DNA of 35,459 bases from Clostridiales bacterium GWF2_38_85 (lineage in GTDB: Bacteria; Bacillota; Clostridia; Oscillospirales; CAG-382): NCBI GenBank assembly GCA_001797275.1, contig MGOY01000012.1, positions 1-35,459 of the forward strand, written 5' to 3'. Below the pieces are notes generated by a model. It was not told where the DNA came from, made no database searches, and saw nothing but the letters and a program-made list of their open reading frames with translations. Each line of letters begins with the position of its first letter. Position 1 is the stretch's first letter. Shown one piece after another: positions 23,155 through 31,176 of the stretch. Made by a program: the position numbers and the translations under genes.

Positions 23155-23910
23155 ATGAAAATCGGAGTAATTGGGTTCGGACATCTGGGTAAAGCATTGG
23201 TTAAGGGTATCTTTAACCGCGATATAGAAACGGCAGACAATATATATGTTTGTGCAAGAAGTGAATCAACATTGAAAATTGCTTCGGAAGAATTCGGTGT
23301 TAATACTACTAATGATATAAACAAAATTTTCGAAATAGCGGATTTAGTTTTTCTTGTTCTAAAATCGGACGTTTTTTTAAAAACTGAATTCGACAAAGCG
23401 GTATCAGACGATAAAACTGTCGTCAGCTTTATTGCCGGCGTTACCATAGCACAAATAAAAGAAAAGTTGGGTTATGATGCGGAAATAATCAGAGCAATGC
23501 CAACATTATCGATGGAAAATGGAAACGGTATTATTGGCTATACAAAAACAACAAATAAAACAATTGCTAATATTTTTGAGAAGCTTGGATATGCGTTTGC
23601 TGTCGATGAAGATAAAATAGACGTTGTAACCGCATTTTCAGCCTGTGGTCTTGGCTTTGCGGCATATATTATTGAGGCATTCAAGCAAGTCGGAACACAA
23701 ATGGGATTTGACGAAGATACAAGTCGCAAGATCGTAGAAGACAATTTTCTAAGTGCAATCAATAGTAAGGACTATAACAAAACGATACAGGAGGTCGCTA
23801 CCAAAGGCGGTGCAACCGAACAGGGGATTTTATATTTTGAAGAAAATAAACTTAAAGATATTATAAGTGGTGCTATAATGGAAGCAGAAATTAAATGTAA
23901 AAATAAATAA
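23155..23910 (+). CDS. proC: Pyrroline-5-carboxylate reductase family protein
   Basis: 251-aa NAD(P)-dependent reductase of the ProC family: the Rossmann motif GFGHLGKALVKG starts at residue 7, VFLVLKSDVF and IRAMPTLSMENGNGIIGYT follow, and the C-terminal dimer domain carries FSACGLGFAAYIIEAF and EVATKGGATEQGI (PGG[TA]T-like). It starts one base after the C45 gene stop, so the two are coupled. A biosynthetic proline role is possible, but the length is shorter than typical ProC (~270) and pairing with an acyltransferase and a flavoprotein suggests a specialised paralogue. The symbol is by family only. Confidence 0.85.
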   Translation: MKIGVIGFGHLGKALVKGIFNRDIETADNIYVCARSESTLKIASEEFGVNTTNDINKIFEIADLVFLVLKSDVFLKTEFDKAVSDDKTVVSFIAGVTIAQIKEKLGYDAEIIRAMPTLSMENGNGIIGYTKTTNKTIANIFEKLGYAFAVDEDKIDVVTAFSACGLGFAAYIIEAFKQVGTQMGFDEDTSRKIVEDNFLSAINSKDYNKTIQEVATKGGATEQGILYFEENKLKDIISGAIMEAEIKCKNK

Positions 23911-24476
23911 TGGGAGGCGATATTATCAAAACTCTGATTTTTAACGGTTCACCGAGAGCGAATGGTGATACAACGTTTCTTATAAGTGAGTTGGTTTCAA
24001 AGCTCAAGGGTGAAGTTAGGATTGTAAATACCTACAAGTCAAAAATTGAGCCTTGTTCGGATTGCAGATATTGCTGGGAAAAAGCTGGTTGCTGTATTGA
24101 TGATGAAATGCAAAGCGTTTATAAGGATATAATCAAGTGCGATAATATTGTCATTGCTTCGCCGGTATATTTTTCTGAGCTTACCGGTTCTTTGCTTAAC
24201 GTGCTTAGCAGACTTCAGTGTTTTTATGCAAACCGTCGTTTCCTTGGGATTCAACAAATTATAAAAGAGAAAACCGGAGCGTTGATACTGTGCGGCGGTG
24301 GCGACGGTGAACCTGATAAAGCAGAAGAAACAGGGATAACACTGCTTAAAATGATAAGAGCAAGGCATATTAAAACAATCTTTTCGTTGAAAACTGATAC
24401 ATTGTCTGCAAAAAATGATGTGAAAGCAATAAATGATATTGCCGGACTGGCAGATATTTTAAATAGATATTTATGA
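23910..24476 (+). CDS. Flavodoxin-fold / iron-sulfur flavoprotein (FMN reductase family)
   Basis: About 188-aa NAD(P)H-dependent FMN reductase-fold protein: FNGSPRANGDTTFLISELV binds the FMN phosphate, IVIASPVYFSELTGSL is the second loop, and CSDCRYCWEKAGC (C-x2-C-x2-C-x5-C) is the compact cysteine motif of iron-sulfur flavoproteins (Isf-like). The start is uncertain: ATG 23910 overlaps the ProC stop but has no RBS, while GGGAGG at 23913-23918 better serves a rare ATT at 23922-23925. Third gene of the operon; it could supply electrons to the ProC-like reductase or act in redox defence. Confidence 0.85.
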   Translation: MGGDIIKTLIFNGSPRANGDTTFLISELVSKLKGEVRIVNTYKSKIEPCSDCRYCWEKAGCCIDDEMQSVYKDIIKCDNIVIASPVYFSELTGSLLNVLSRLQCFYANRRFLGIQQIIKEKTGALILCGGGDGEPDKAEETGITLLKMIRARHIKTIFSLKTDTLSAKNDVKAINDIAGLADILNRYL

Positions 24477-24491
24477 TAAAGGAGTGTTTGC

Positions 24492-24525
24492 ATGAACGAC
24501 GTTATAAGAGAATTTTATAAGATGA
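24492..24525 (+). pseudogene. 5' end of a gene interrupted by IS30
   Basis: RBS AAGGAG (24479-24484) and ATG 24492 begin MNDVIREFYKM, then the IS30 end begins. The rest of the reading frame is most likely at 25568-25927. It would have been the fourth gene of the C45-ProC-flavoprotein operon. Confidence 0.55.
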
Positions 24526-25578
24526 ATTGTCAAGTCAAGTGCGACAATTCGTGTAAAAAAAGTTGAATAGGGGTTTTCCAGCCCAAGCATTTTCTTGGTC
24601 TTTCGTTAATAAGCCGAAGATTGCGAGCCAATTCTTGAGAATCTACTAATGCAAGGTTTGTTTTCTTGGGATAGAATTCACGCAGCAAACCATTTGAATT
24701 CTCGTTGCTACCCCTTTGCCATGACGAATAAGGCTCAGCAAAGAAAACAGAGATGCCGAGATGCTTTTCCACAGTATCATAACATGCAAATTCTTTGCCT
24801 CTGTCGGTGGTTGCGGTCTTAAATGCGCCTCTTGGTAAGGCTGAATGAAGCTTTTTGATTGCACGTTCCATAGAAGCAGCTGTGCGATCAATTATTTTTA
24901 TAGCAGTGTATAATCGTGTTTTGCGTTCAACGAAAGTTGCAAAACAACCCTTGCTTTTTCCTCGACTTGACACACCCGTATCCAGTTCCCAATGACCAAA
25001 TGTTTCTCTGCTTTTAACCTCGCTCGGTCGCTGCGAAATAGAAGTCCCATGAACAAAAGTGCCTTGTTTTGAAGGCTTTCTGCGTTCTCCTTTTTGTCGA
25101 AGTACTTTTAGATCACCTTTTGATAATTTTTCTTTGTACAGCCACAAATAGATTGTTTTAAAGCTGACTTTCCCCGCGGTTATAGTGTGAGATATTTCCT
25201 CAGGCGACCATGTTGATTCTGACTTTTCTTCTATTTGTTTGACAATCTGAGGTGTGCATTTCCCCCTGGACTTAGATAATAATCGACGGTGCAAATAATT
25301 TTTTGCGCTCTTTCGCAACAATAACTATTTTCTTGTTTGTTACGACGTAGTTCTCTTGCTATAGCCGAATGATGACGTCCAATTTTTTCTCCAATTTCTC
25401 GTGTGTTGTAACCGATTTTGTGCAATGTGTCTATATATCCGCGTTCAAATGTGTTAATATGGTGGTAGCTCATAAGGTTGCCTCCGTTCGAAGGTTGTCT
25501 CGTAACTCCATTCTACACGAAAGTTTCCTTTTGGGTTATATTTTTGTTCAATTTATTTGTCGCACTTCATTATACAAT
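24526..25578 (-). mobile_element. IS30-family insertion sequence
   Basis: The ends share AAGTGCGACAA (24537-24547 and inverted at 25557-25567), with a weaker match running outward to ATTGT (24526-24530 / 25574-25578). The longer boundary places the transposase stop (24530-24532) inside the element, which I favour; length ~1.05 kb. No clear target duplication is visible. The element is full-length but its transposase is split in two frames. Confidence 0.8.
24530..25473 (-). pseudogene. IS30 transposase split by a frameshift at A6
   Basis: The first frame (25473-25231) holds the N-terminal HTH (MSYHHINTFERGYIDTLHKI, GEKIGRHHSAIARELRRN). The second frame (to 24530) carries the rest with the catalytic DDE: D in HWELDTG, D in TATTDRGKEF, E in QRGSNENSNG. 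The change of frame falls at GCGCAAAAAATTATT (A6 near 25297-25302): frame 1 CAA-AAA-ATT becomes frame 2 AAA-AAT-TAT. It may be an inactivating indel or A-run slippage. Most IS30 transposases are a single frame, so I lean towards mutation. Confidence 0.75.
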
Positions 25579-25927
25579 CTATCATTCGAAATTGAAAAAA
25601 GCAAAAGAAGCGATTCAGCGTTATTCTATTCTACCTGGATTCATTGATTATAAAGACGGTTTTATTATAGAGATAAAACGCGTATATGTTTCAAATGAAG
25701 AAGCTATAAAAACCATTTATTCTGTTGAACATGAATATACAATTGAAGACAATATTGATATTGTAACGCGCTTAAGTTATCACAGTGATGAAGCTCAAGC
25801 GGCTGATGCTGTTAAAGCTTATAAATGTCAAGCTGAATTTAAAGAGTATCCGGATTGTTTCATCATTTATCATGATGATCTCGATAAGGACAGCGAATTT
25901 TGGGTTGAAGGCTTCACTATAGATTGA
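25568..25927 (+). pseudogene. 3' part of the IS30-interrupted gene
   Basis: The frame reads HYTIYHSKLKKAKEAIQRYS, continuing ILPGFIDYKDGFIIEIKRVYVS... and ending WVEGFTID: a small soluble acidic protein of ~120 aa that I do not recognise. An upstream in-frame ATG (25478) is inside the IS and is probably irrelevant. With minimal IS ends (24537-25567) the 5' and 3' pieces join in frame without loss, which supports their being one gene. Confidence 0.55.
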
Positions 25928-26057
25928 AATTATAGATTGAGTCTATAAAGATAGCCTCCTTCTATAACATCGAAAGGCTAAGAAGGGGGTATAAGCTATT
26001 CTCAAGGCAGCATGTATTATCAAGACAATATATAAATTAAAGTAAAATCAGCGAAGA

Positions 26058-26104
26058 CTGAGCTTGTCTGACCTAAAATAATCAGATAGCTCAGCCTTAT
26101 TTGC
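26058..26104 (+). terminator. Terminator-like hairpin
   Basis: CTGAGCT..TCTGA pairs with TCAGA.AGCTCAG (small internal loop), followed by a weak CCTTATTT. A further nine-pair stem (CCTCCTTCT 25955-25963 / AGAAGGGGG 25981-25989) lies upstream. Confidence 0.5.
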
Positions 26105-26112
26105 GTCAATTT

Positions 26113-26308
26113 CTATGTATGCTTTCAGATTTATTTAACTCAGCAAAATTAAGTGAAGATGACAAATTATGTGGTTATGATCTTGGTGCTGATGATTATA
26201 TAACTAAATCCTTTTCTTGCCTGTATTATACGCAAAGACAATGTCATTGATCAATCGTTATAAAGGAGCGAAAAACAATATTTATGAGTTCGATTCAATT
26301 GTTTAGAA
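26113..26308 (+). pseudogene. Response-regulator receiver-domain relic
   Basis: One frame reads NSAKLSEDDKLCGYDLGADD then YITKSFS, the alpha4-beta5-alpha5 region of an OmpR-type receiver (normally K-P-F). After a frame change it continues AKTMSLINRYKGAKNNIYEF before a stop. No start, no DNA-binding domain. The partner kinase is not present. Confidence 0.75.
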
Positions 26309-26474
26309 AACTTTATTGAATTTAAATAATTTTTAAATTTATGAAAGATTGAACTAAATTGTAATGAAGATAATAGTGAAGCGATTCATAAAGCAAGTTA
26401 ATTATGCACATCCATACCTGTGAATAACAACTCATCCTGTTTTATATACCTCTCATTAAGTACAAAAAAGTTAA

Positions 26475-26510
26475 TTAAGGTATTAGAAAAACTTCTAATA
26501 CCTTAATGTT
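26475..26510. terminator. Perfect 14-bp hairpin
   Basis: TTAAGGTATTAGAA and TTCTAATACCTTAA (26475-26488 / 26493-26506) with a 4-base loop, then TGTTTT. It could end the - strand SBP operon or the + strand relic. Bases 26309-26474 and 26511-26689 hold no gene I can support; a 33-codon frame from ATG 26529 is unrecognised. Confidence 0.65.
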
Positions 26511-26689
26511 TTAGTAAAACATCTAACTTATGAACCGAAGAGAACGAAGAAAGTTGGGTTTTGACTGCCTCAGATACATGCACGCTGACAGCCACGATAG
26601 TTTGTTCTATGCTGATATCAAAAGTCTATAACCATTTTGATATTGAGGTAATAAACTCATATGAACATTCTTCGTGTATTATCAGACAT

Positions 26690-28144
26690 TTAATTCAAGA
26701 GTTCGAATGTCTGGATGGTGTCGTTCATTGCAGTAAGTGCTGAACCTTCAAGTGAATCGTATGTAGAAACAAACTCCTTGTTTGTTCCATACATGCCTTC
26801 AAGCATGGAACCGATACCGCCCCAGTTAAAAACGTATCCGACATCGTATGCACGGCTTGCAAAAATTATGTCCAGCATTTCTTCTGAATCGTTGTCCTGC
26901 AGAGTTCTCTTTTTGAGAATTTTCTCATAATAAGCAGGAGTTACGGTTTCTGCCGATTCACGCGCAAGAGCATCAACAATGATGGTTGTTTCGTCAAGGT
27001 GAGTATTTGTAGTAGGTATGCAAACAACCGGAACAAGCGATGTGCTGACAAGGCAGGTATATTCGTCCTGGTTGGAATCATCAAGCGGATATGGCAGGAT
27101 ACCGAAATTAAAGTTTTCTGCATCTTTAAACTGCAACATATCAACAAGAGCAAAGGTTGTAAACATTACTCTACCCTCGACAAACATTTCGCAGATAGCT
27201 TCGAAAGAGTTGCAGCCTGATGTGTTGTTGGTAAGTACTTCACTATCATTGGTAATTTCGAAAATGTGTTGAATCAATGCAATATTCTTCCCGCTTTTCA
27301 TTGCCAGCTCAAATCCGCCGTCAGTGGTTGAGTTTGTAATTCTTCCACCGCAGGAGAAGAAGAAGGAATGCGGAGCGTTAAATGCAACATGAAGACCGTA
27401 TCTATCTTCCTGATCAAATTTGCTGTCACCGTTGTCAAGAGTAAAACCTTTTGAAATTTCGTACACTTTGTCAAGTGTCCACTCTTTATTTTGAACAAGA
27501 GTATAGGGATCTTCAAGATTGTAATCTGTAATCAAATCCTTGTTGAAGAACATAACCATTGTACATTCGTTGTCAAGCATACTGATATCGCCGGTTGAGA
27601 AGTACAATTTTTCGTTGATTGTAAGATATTCATTGAATTTCTGATCCCAATAAGGTTGATCGAGGTTCAGATTATCCAGATCATAAAGGTTATAAAAATA
27701 ACCCTGTGATGCAAGAGATACAGCATTGTGCAGGTAAGGCATATAGATGTCGAAATCGTCTGTTCCCGCACGCATATACTGCTCAGCTGTTGTTGCAACA
27801 TTTGCAACCTTCTCTTCAGTTATAACACAGTTATATTTTTCCTGGATCCGATGGTTGCGATTGTAAATCTCATCGTTCAGAAGCTCGTTGTTCAACTCCT
27901 CGGAATAAATATCAAAGGACTCATAATACATGTTTTCCGAACCGGCAACAAGGAATCTGATCTCAAGCTCGTCCATGTCCATTTCGGGGATTGAAACATT
28001 GTATCCTGATTCTTCTTCCGAGACCGCTGAACTGGTTGCTTCAGAGGATGTTGCAGAGCTTTCATCTCCTGTTGTTGCTTTACACGATGCCAGAAGAACA
28101 GAAAAGATGAGAAGTAAGGAGAATACTAAAATTGCTTTTTTCAT
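26690..28144 (-). CDS. Extracellular solute-binding lipoprotein
   Basis: 484-aa lipoprotein: signal peptide with lipobox VLLASC (C21), then a Ser/Thr/Glu linker (~22-50) and a family-1-like solute-binding fold (ELEIRFLVAGSENMYYESFD, DLITDYNLEDPYTLVQNKEWTLDKVYEIS, FFFSCGGRITN, MFTTFALVDMLQF). The size and the EWTLDKVYEISKGF pattern fit carbohydrate or peptide-binding proteins of clostridia. RBS AAAGGAG before the ATG. Unusually, no importer permease is next to it; it is the last gene of an operon with two exporters, separated from exporter 2 by a hairpin. Ligand unknown. Confidence 0.88.
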   Translation of the reverse strand: MKKAILVFSLLLIFSVLLASCKATTGDESSATSSEATSSAVSEEESGYNVSIPEMDMDELEIRFLVAGSENMYYESFDIYSEELNNELLNDEIYNRNHRIQEKYNCVITEEKVANVATTAEQYMRAGTDDFDIYMPYLHNAVSLASQGYFYNLYDLDNLNLDQPYWDQKFNEYLTINEKLYFSTGDISMLDNECTMVMFFNKDLITDYNLEDPYTLVQNKEWTLDKVYEISKGFTLDNGDSKFDQEDRYGLHVAFNAPHSFFFSCGGRITNSTTDGGFELAMKSGKNIALIQHIFEITNDSEVLTNNTSGCNSFEAICEMFVEGRVMFTTFALVDMLQFKDAENFNFGILPYPLDDSNQDEYTCLVSTSLVPVVCIPTTNTHLDETTIIVDALARESAETVTPAYYEKILKKRTLQDNDSEEMLDIIFASRAYDVGYVFNWGGIGSMLEGMYGTNKEFVSTYDSLEGSALTAMNDTIQTFELLN

Positions 28145-28210
28145 TTATTGGCTGCTCCTTTCAAGATCTTTATATATATATGAACAAAAAAAGACGAAAG
28201 AAAACAATCT

Positions 28211-28248
28211 CAGGCAAGAGGTTCACCGAAGAGTGCCCCTCTTGCCTG
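28211..28248 (-). terminator. Hairpin between exporter 2 and the binding protein
   Basis: CAGGCAAGAGG and CCTCTTGCCTG form a perfect 11-bp stem. On the - strand it is followed by GAGATTGTTTTCTTTCG and later T7, so termination may be partial, lowering or separating expression of the binding protein. Confidence 0.65.
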
Positions 28249-28252
28249 CTTG

Positions 28253-30463
28253 CTATTTTTTATTTGTCAGCTTAGACATCTGTCTTTGTGCAAGCACCAG
28301 CTTGCTGTATCTGCCATTTTTACGCATCAGTTCATCGTGAGTACCTTCTTCTTCAATCTTATTCTTTTCAAGAACAATAAGTCGGGTAGCATTGCGAAGA
28401 GTTGAAAGTCTGTGCGCAATTGCAATGGTTGTACGGTTCTTTGTGAGAGCAGCGATCGAGTCTTGAATAAGCTTTTCGGTCTCAGTGTCAAGTGAAGCGG
28501 TTGCTTCATCAAGAATTAAGATTGACGGATTGCGAAGCACTGCACGTGCGATTGCAATTCGCTGCCTTTCACCGCCCGAAAGCGTCTGGCCTCTTTCGCC
28601 AACAAGTGTATTATATCCATCGGGTAATTTCATAATAAACTGGTGAGCATTTGCCAACTTTGCAGCTCTGATTACTTCATCATAAGTTGCTTTAGGGTTA
28701 GCATATGCTATGTTATTATAAATTGTACCTCTGAACAAGAAGGTCTCCTGAAGAACAACACCAATCTGTGAACGGAGTGAATGCTGAGAAATTTTACGCA
28801 CATCAATATTATCAAAGACTAAGTTGCCCTCATTAAGGTCATAAAGCCTCATAATAAGATTGATAAGCGTACTTTTACCTACACCACTTCTGCCAACTAT
28901 ACCTATCATATCACCTTTTTTAATTTTCAGTGATACATCCTTGAGTACATATTCGTAGCCATCATAGCTGAAATATGCGTTCTCAAAATCAATATCACCT
29001 TTAAGAGTAACATCAAGCGGTTTCTCCGCATCCTTTATTTCCGGCTCTTCATCGATGATTTCGAACACCTTTGCAATCGAGGTAAGCTGTCTTGACAGTC
29101 GTCTCGGAAGGAAGGTTATCCAACGCAATGGTCCGTACAGCATTCCGGCATAAGCTAAGAATGCCTGCATTTCACCGAGTGTCATATCGCCGCTTATAAT
29201 ACGGACTCCTGCATATGCAAGGATAAAGTATTCACCGATACCCATCAAAAAGTTCATGGGCGGCATAATTTTTTGCCAAACAACCTCGTTGTGTGCGGAG
29301 ATTTCCGATTCAGTTTTTATTGCCTTGTCAAAGCGTTTCAGCTCGTATTTTTCCATACCGAACACTTTTACAACACGGATTCCTTGGAAGATATCATGCA
29401 ATATAGTGTTGGAGTTCGAGCTTGCATGCCATTGTTTATGATACATTCTGCGAGTGTAATCTCTGAGAAAGTAGAACATCATGAATATAATCGGCATCGG
29501 AGAAACTATCAGAAGCGCAAGCTTCCAGTTCATAATGAAAACGATTATACCAATACCAACCAAGTTAAGAAGCTGTTGCATAAGCACCGGAACAGTATCT
29601 GTCAGGAATTCCTGAACCATCGAAGAGTCGTTGGTTATTCGATTTATAATCTCGCCGGAGCTTCTTTTGGTTATCCCGGCAAGGGAAAGCTGCTGTACTT
29701 TCTGGTAAAGTGAGTTCTTAATATTTACAGAAATTTTATTACCGACTTTGGCAATTGTAATGCTGCGAACTATTCCCATCAGTGTAACCGCCAGTTCAAC
29801 ACCTGCAAGAAGCAGGATAACTGAGATAAAAGCACCGAGGACAACATTTCCGGATGACTGAATATAATTATCAATCAACATTCTGTTTATCTGCGGAATC
29901 AACAATGACACACCGCTGATTGCAAAGAACAGTAGAAATGCAATTATCAAAGGGAATATAAACGGTTTTAAGAAGGGTAAAACTCTCTTTATTAATTGCT
30001 TTTTATCAACACAGTTTAAGCAGATGGTCGAGCCTTCACGATATGGTTCGCCACAGACAGGACAGGATTTTTCAATCCTGTCCTCCTCAACATTAGGAGT
30101 TCTGCCTTCTTTTATTATTGTTATTTTTTTAGCTGTTGCCTGCATTCCGAGCATACAGCTCATATCGCCGCGACAAAGCTCAACATCACCCTTGTCAGTT
30201 ACAATTTCGAGTGCTATACAGCCGTAATTCTGTCGGCAGCGGATTTCACTGAAGCTGTCAATATCAACTAAACGCAGATCGATTGATCTTTCATCCAGAA
30301 ACAAGAGCTTTTTATCGTAGTATGCAGCATAACCAACAAGCGGCTGGTTGTCTGCGGTCAGTGTATATCTGAATTCATGCTCGCTATCGGGACAAAGCCC
30401 CTTGAATCGGAGCTTCAGAGCATCAAGCGTAACCGAATAAGGAGATTTTTTTGTTTTTTTCAT
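28253..30463 (-). CDS. ABC exporter 2 (fused TMD-NBD) with N-terminal zinc ribbon
   Basis: 736-aa protein. Residues 1-115 form a beta-rich domain without membrane segments, then a zinc ribbon CPVC (134-137)...CLNC (148-151), six membrane segments (~165-455) and an NBD: Walker A GRSGVGKST (from 524), signature LSGGERQR (~629-636), Walker B ILILDEATASLD with catalytic Glu, and AHRLST. Both catalytic sites look complete. It resembles the ABC transporters NCBI names cyanophycin metabolism-associated, found beside DUF1854 proteins. It starts 24 bases after the DUF1854 stop with RBS AAAGGGA. Likely a heterodimer partner of the exporter at 31177-33456. Confidence 0.9.
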   Translation of the reverse strand: MKKTKKSPYSVTLDALKLRFKGLCPDSEHEFRYTLTADNQPLVGYAAYYDKKLLFLDERSIDLRLVDIDSFSEIRCRQNYGCIALEIVTDKGDVELCRGDMSCMLGMQATAKKITIIKEGRTPNVEEDRIEKSCPVCGEPYREGSTICLNCVDKKQLIKRVLPFLKPFIFPLIIAFLLFFAISGVSLLIPQINRMLIDNYIQSSGNVVLGAFISVILLLAGVELAVTLMGIVRSITIAKVGNKISVNIKNSLYQKVQQLSLAGITKRSSGEIINRITNDSSMVQEFLTDTVPVLMQQLLNLVGIGIIVFIMNWKLALLIVSPMPIIFMMFYFLRDYTRRMYHKQWHASSNSNTILHDIFQGIRVVKVFGMEKYELKRFDKAIKTESEISAHNEVVWQKIMPPMNFLMGIGEYFILAYAGVRIISGDMTLGEMQAFLAYAGMLYGPLRWITFLPRRLSRQLTSIAKVFEIIDEEPEIKDAEKPLDVTLKGDIDFENAYFSYDGYEYVLKDVSLKIKKGDMIGIVGRSGVGKSTLINLIMRLYDLNEGNLVFDNIDVRKISQHSLRSQIGVVLQETFLFRGTIYNNIAYANPKATYDEVIRAAKLANAHQFIMKLPDGYNTLVGERGQTLSGGERQRIAIARAVLRNPSILILDEATASLDTETEKLIQDSIAALTKNRTTIAIAHRLSTLRNATRLIVLEKNKIEEEGTHDELMRKNGRYSKLVLAQRQMSKLTNKK

Positions 30464-30487
30464 AAATCCCTTTCTTACGTAAGACGG

Positions 30488-31108
30488 TTAAATATACAAT
30501 TCTATTTTTCGATAACTCGATGAATCGAGGCTATCAGTATTGAGAATGTTATATCTGTTGCCGTCTATGTCGGAAATAACAAGACGGGAATCGCTTATTC
30601 TTGCAATACTTCTGAAGGTATCCTGAAGCGTGAAGTTCATCCTGCCTTTATCCGTTTCGACTACCCAGTATGAATAGCCAAAACGTTCTTTAACCGAAAT
30701 AATTTTTGTGATGTTGGGAGTAAAGTATTTTCTATCAAGCGCTATGAGTGCATTCTTTCTGCTTTCATCGTCCAGGTCTGCAACATCCTTGATAATACCG
30801 TATTCCTTGCTGTCACGATCCTGTACCGAGATAAATTTATCGGGCAGATCAAAAGGAAACGCGCGATGAAAGTAAACTCTGCCGAGATCCTGCCATACAG
30901 GCTCAGTAGTTTTATTTTCACCGAGATCATCCTTCTGAACAGGGGACATAAATGCATTAAGCCCAACAAATCCTGTTTCGGTTATGTAAAACTTTGAGTT
31001 GTCTTTATAAAAATATTGTATCTCTACCAGGTCGGTGAAGCTTTTATTATCCGTATTATTTTCAGCTTTGGCTTCAGCCGGCTTTTCGAGTGTCTCATTA
31101 TTACTCAT
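30488..31108 (-). CDS. DUF1854 domain protein
   Basis: 206-aa soluble protein matching DUF1854: after a disordered Asn/Glu-rich start (~1-25) it has YFYKDNSKFYITETGFVGLN, RVYFHRAFPFDLPDKFISVQD, YGIIKDVADLDDESRKNAL, RKYFTPNITKIISVKERFGY and MNFTLQDTFRSIARISDSRLVI. The HRAFPF-x(n)-ISV pattern is the family core. RBS AAGGAGG within a CCTTAATTAAGG palindrome (31122-31133). It is known from cyanophycin-associated loci in proteobacteria beside ABC transporters. Here it sits between two exporters with no cyanophycin enzyme in the window. Role unknown; an accessory or regulator of the exporters is inferred. Confidence 0.9.
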   Translation of the reverse strand: MSNNETLEKPAEAKAENNTDNKSFTDLVEIQYFYKDNSKFYITETGFVGLNAFMSPVQKDDLGENKTTEPVWQDLGRVYFHRAFPFDLPDKFISVQDRDSKEYGIIKDVADLDDESRKNALIALDRKYFTPNITKIISVKERFGYSYWVVETDKGRMNFTLQDTFRSIARISDSRLVISDIDGNRYNILNTDSLDSSSYRKIELYI

Positions 31109-31176
31109 TAATAGATTTCCTCCTTAATTAAGGATTGTATAAAAACTATAAAACTTTACGTAAATCTGTTTACATT

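Noticed and set aside
26529-26630. 33-codon frame MNRRERRKLGFDCLRY...
   Set aside because: No RBS and no family resemblance; left as unexplained intergenic DNA.
28253-30463. Several 60-146 aa + strand frames inside the exporter genes
   Set aside because: All lie opposite clear ABC transporter motifs and have no RBS or family signal.
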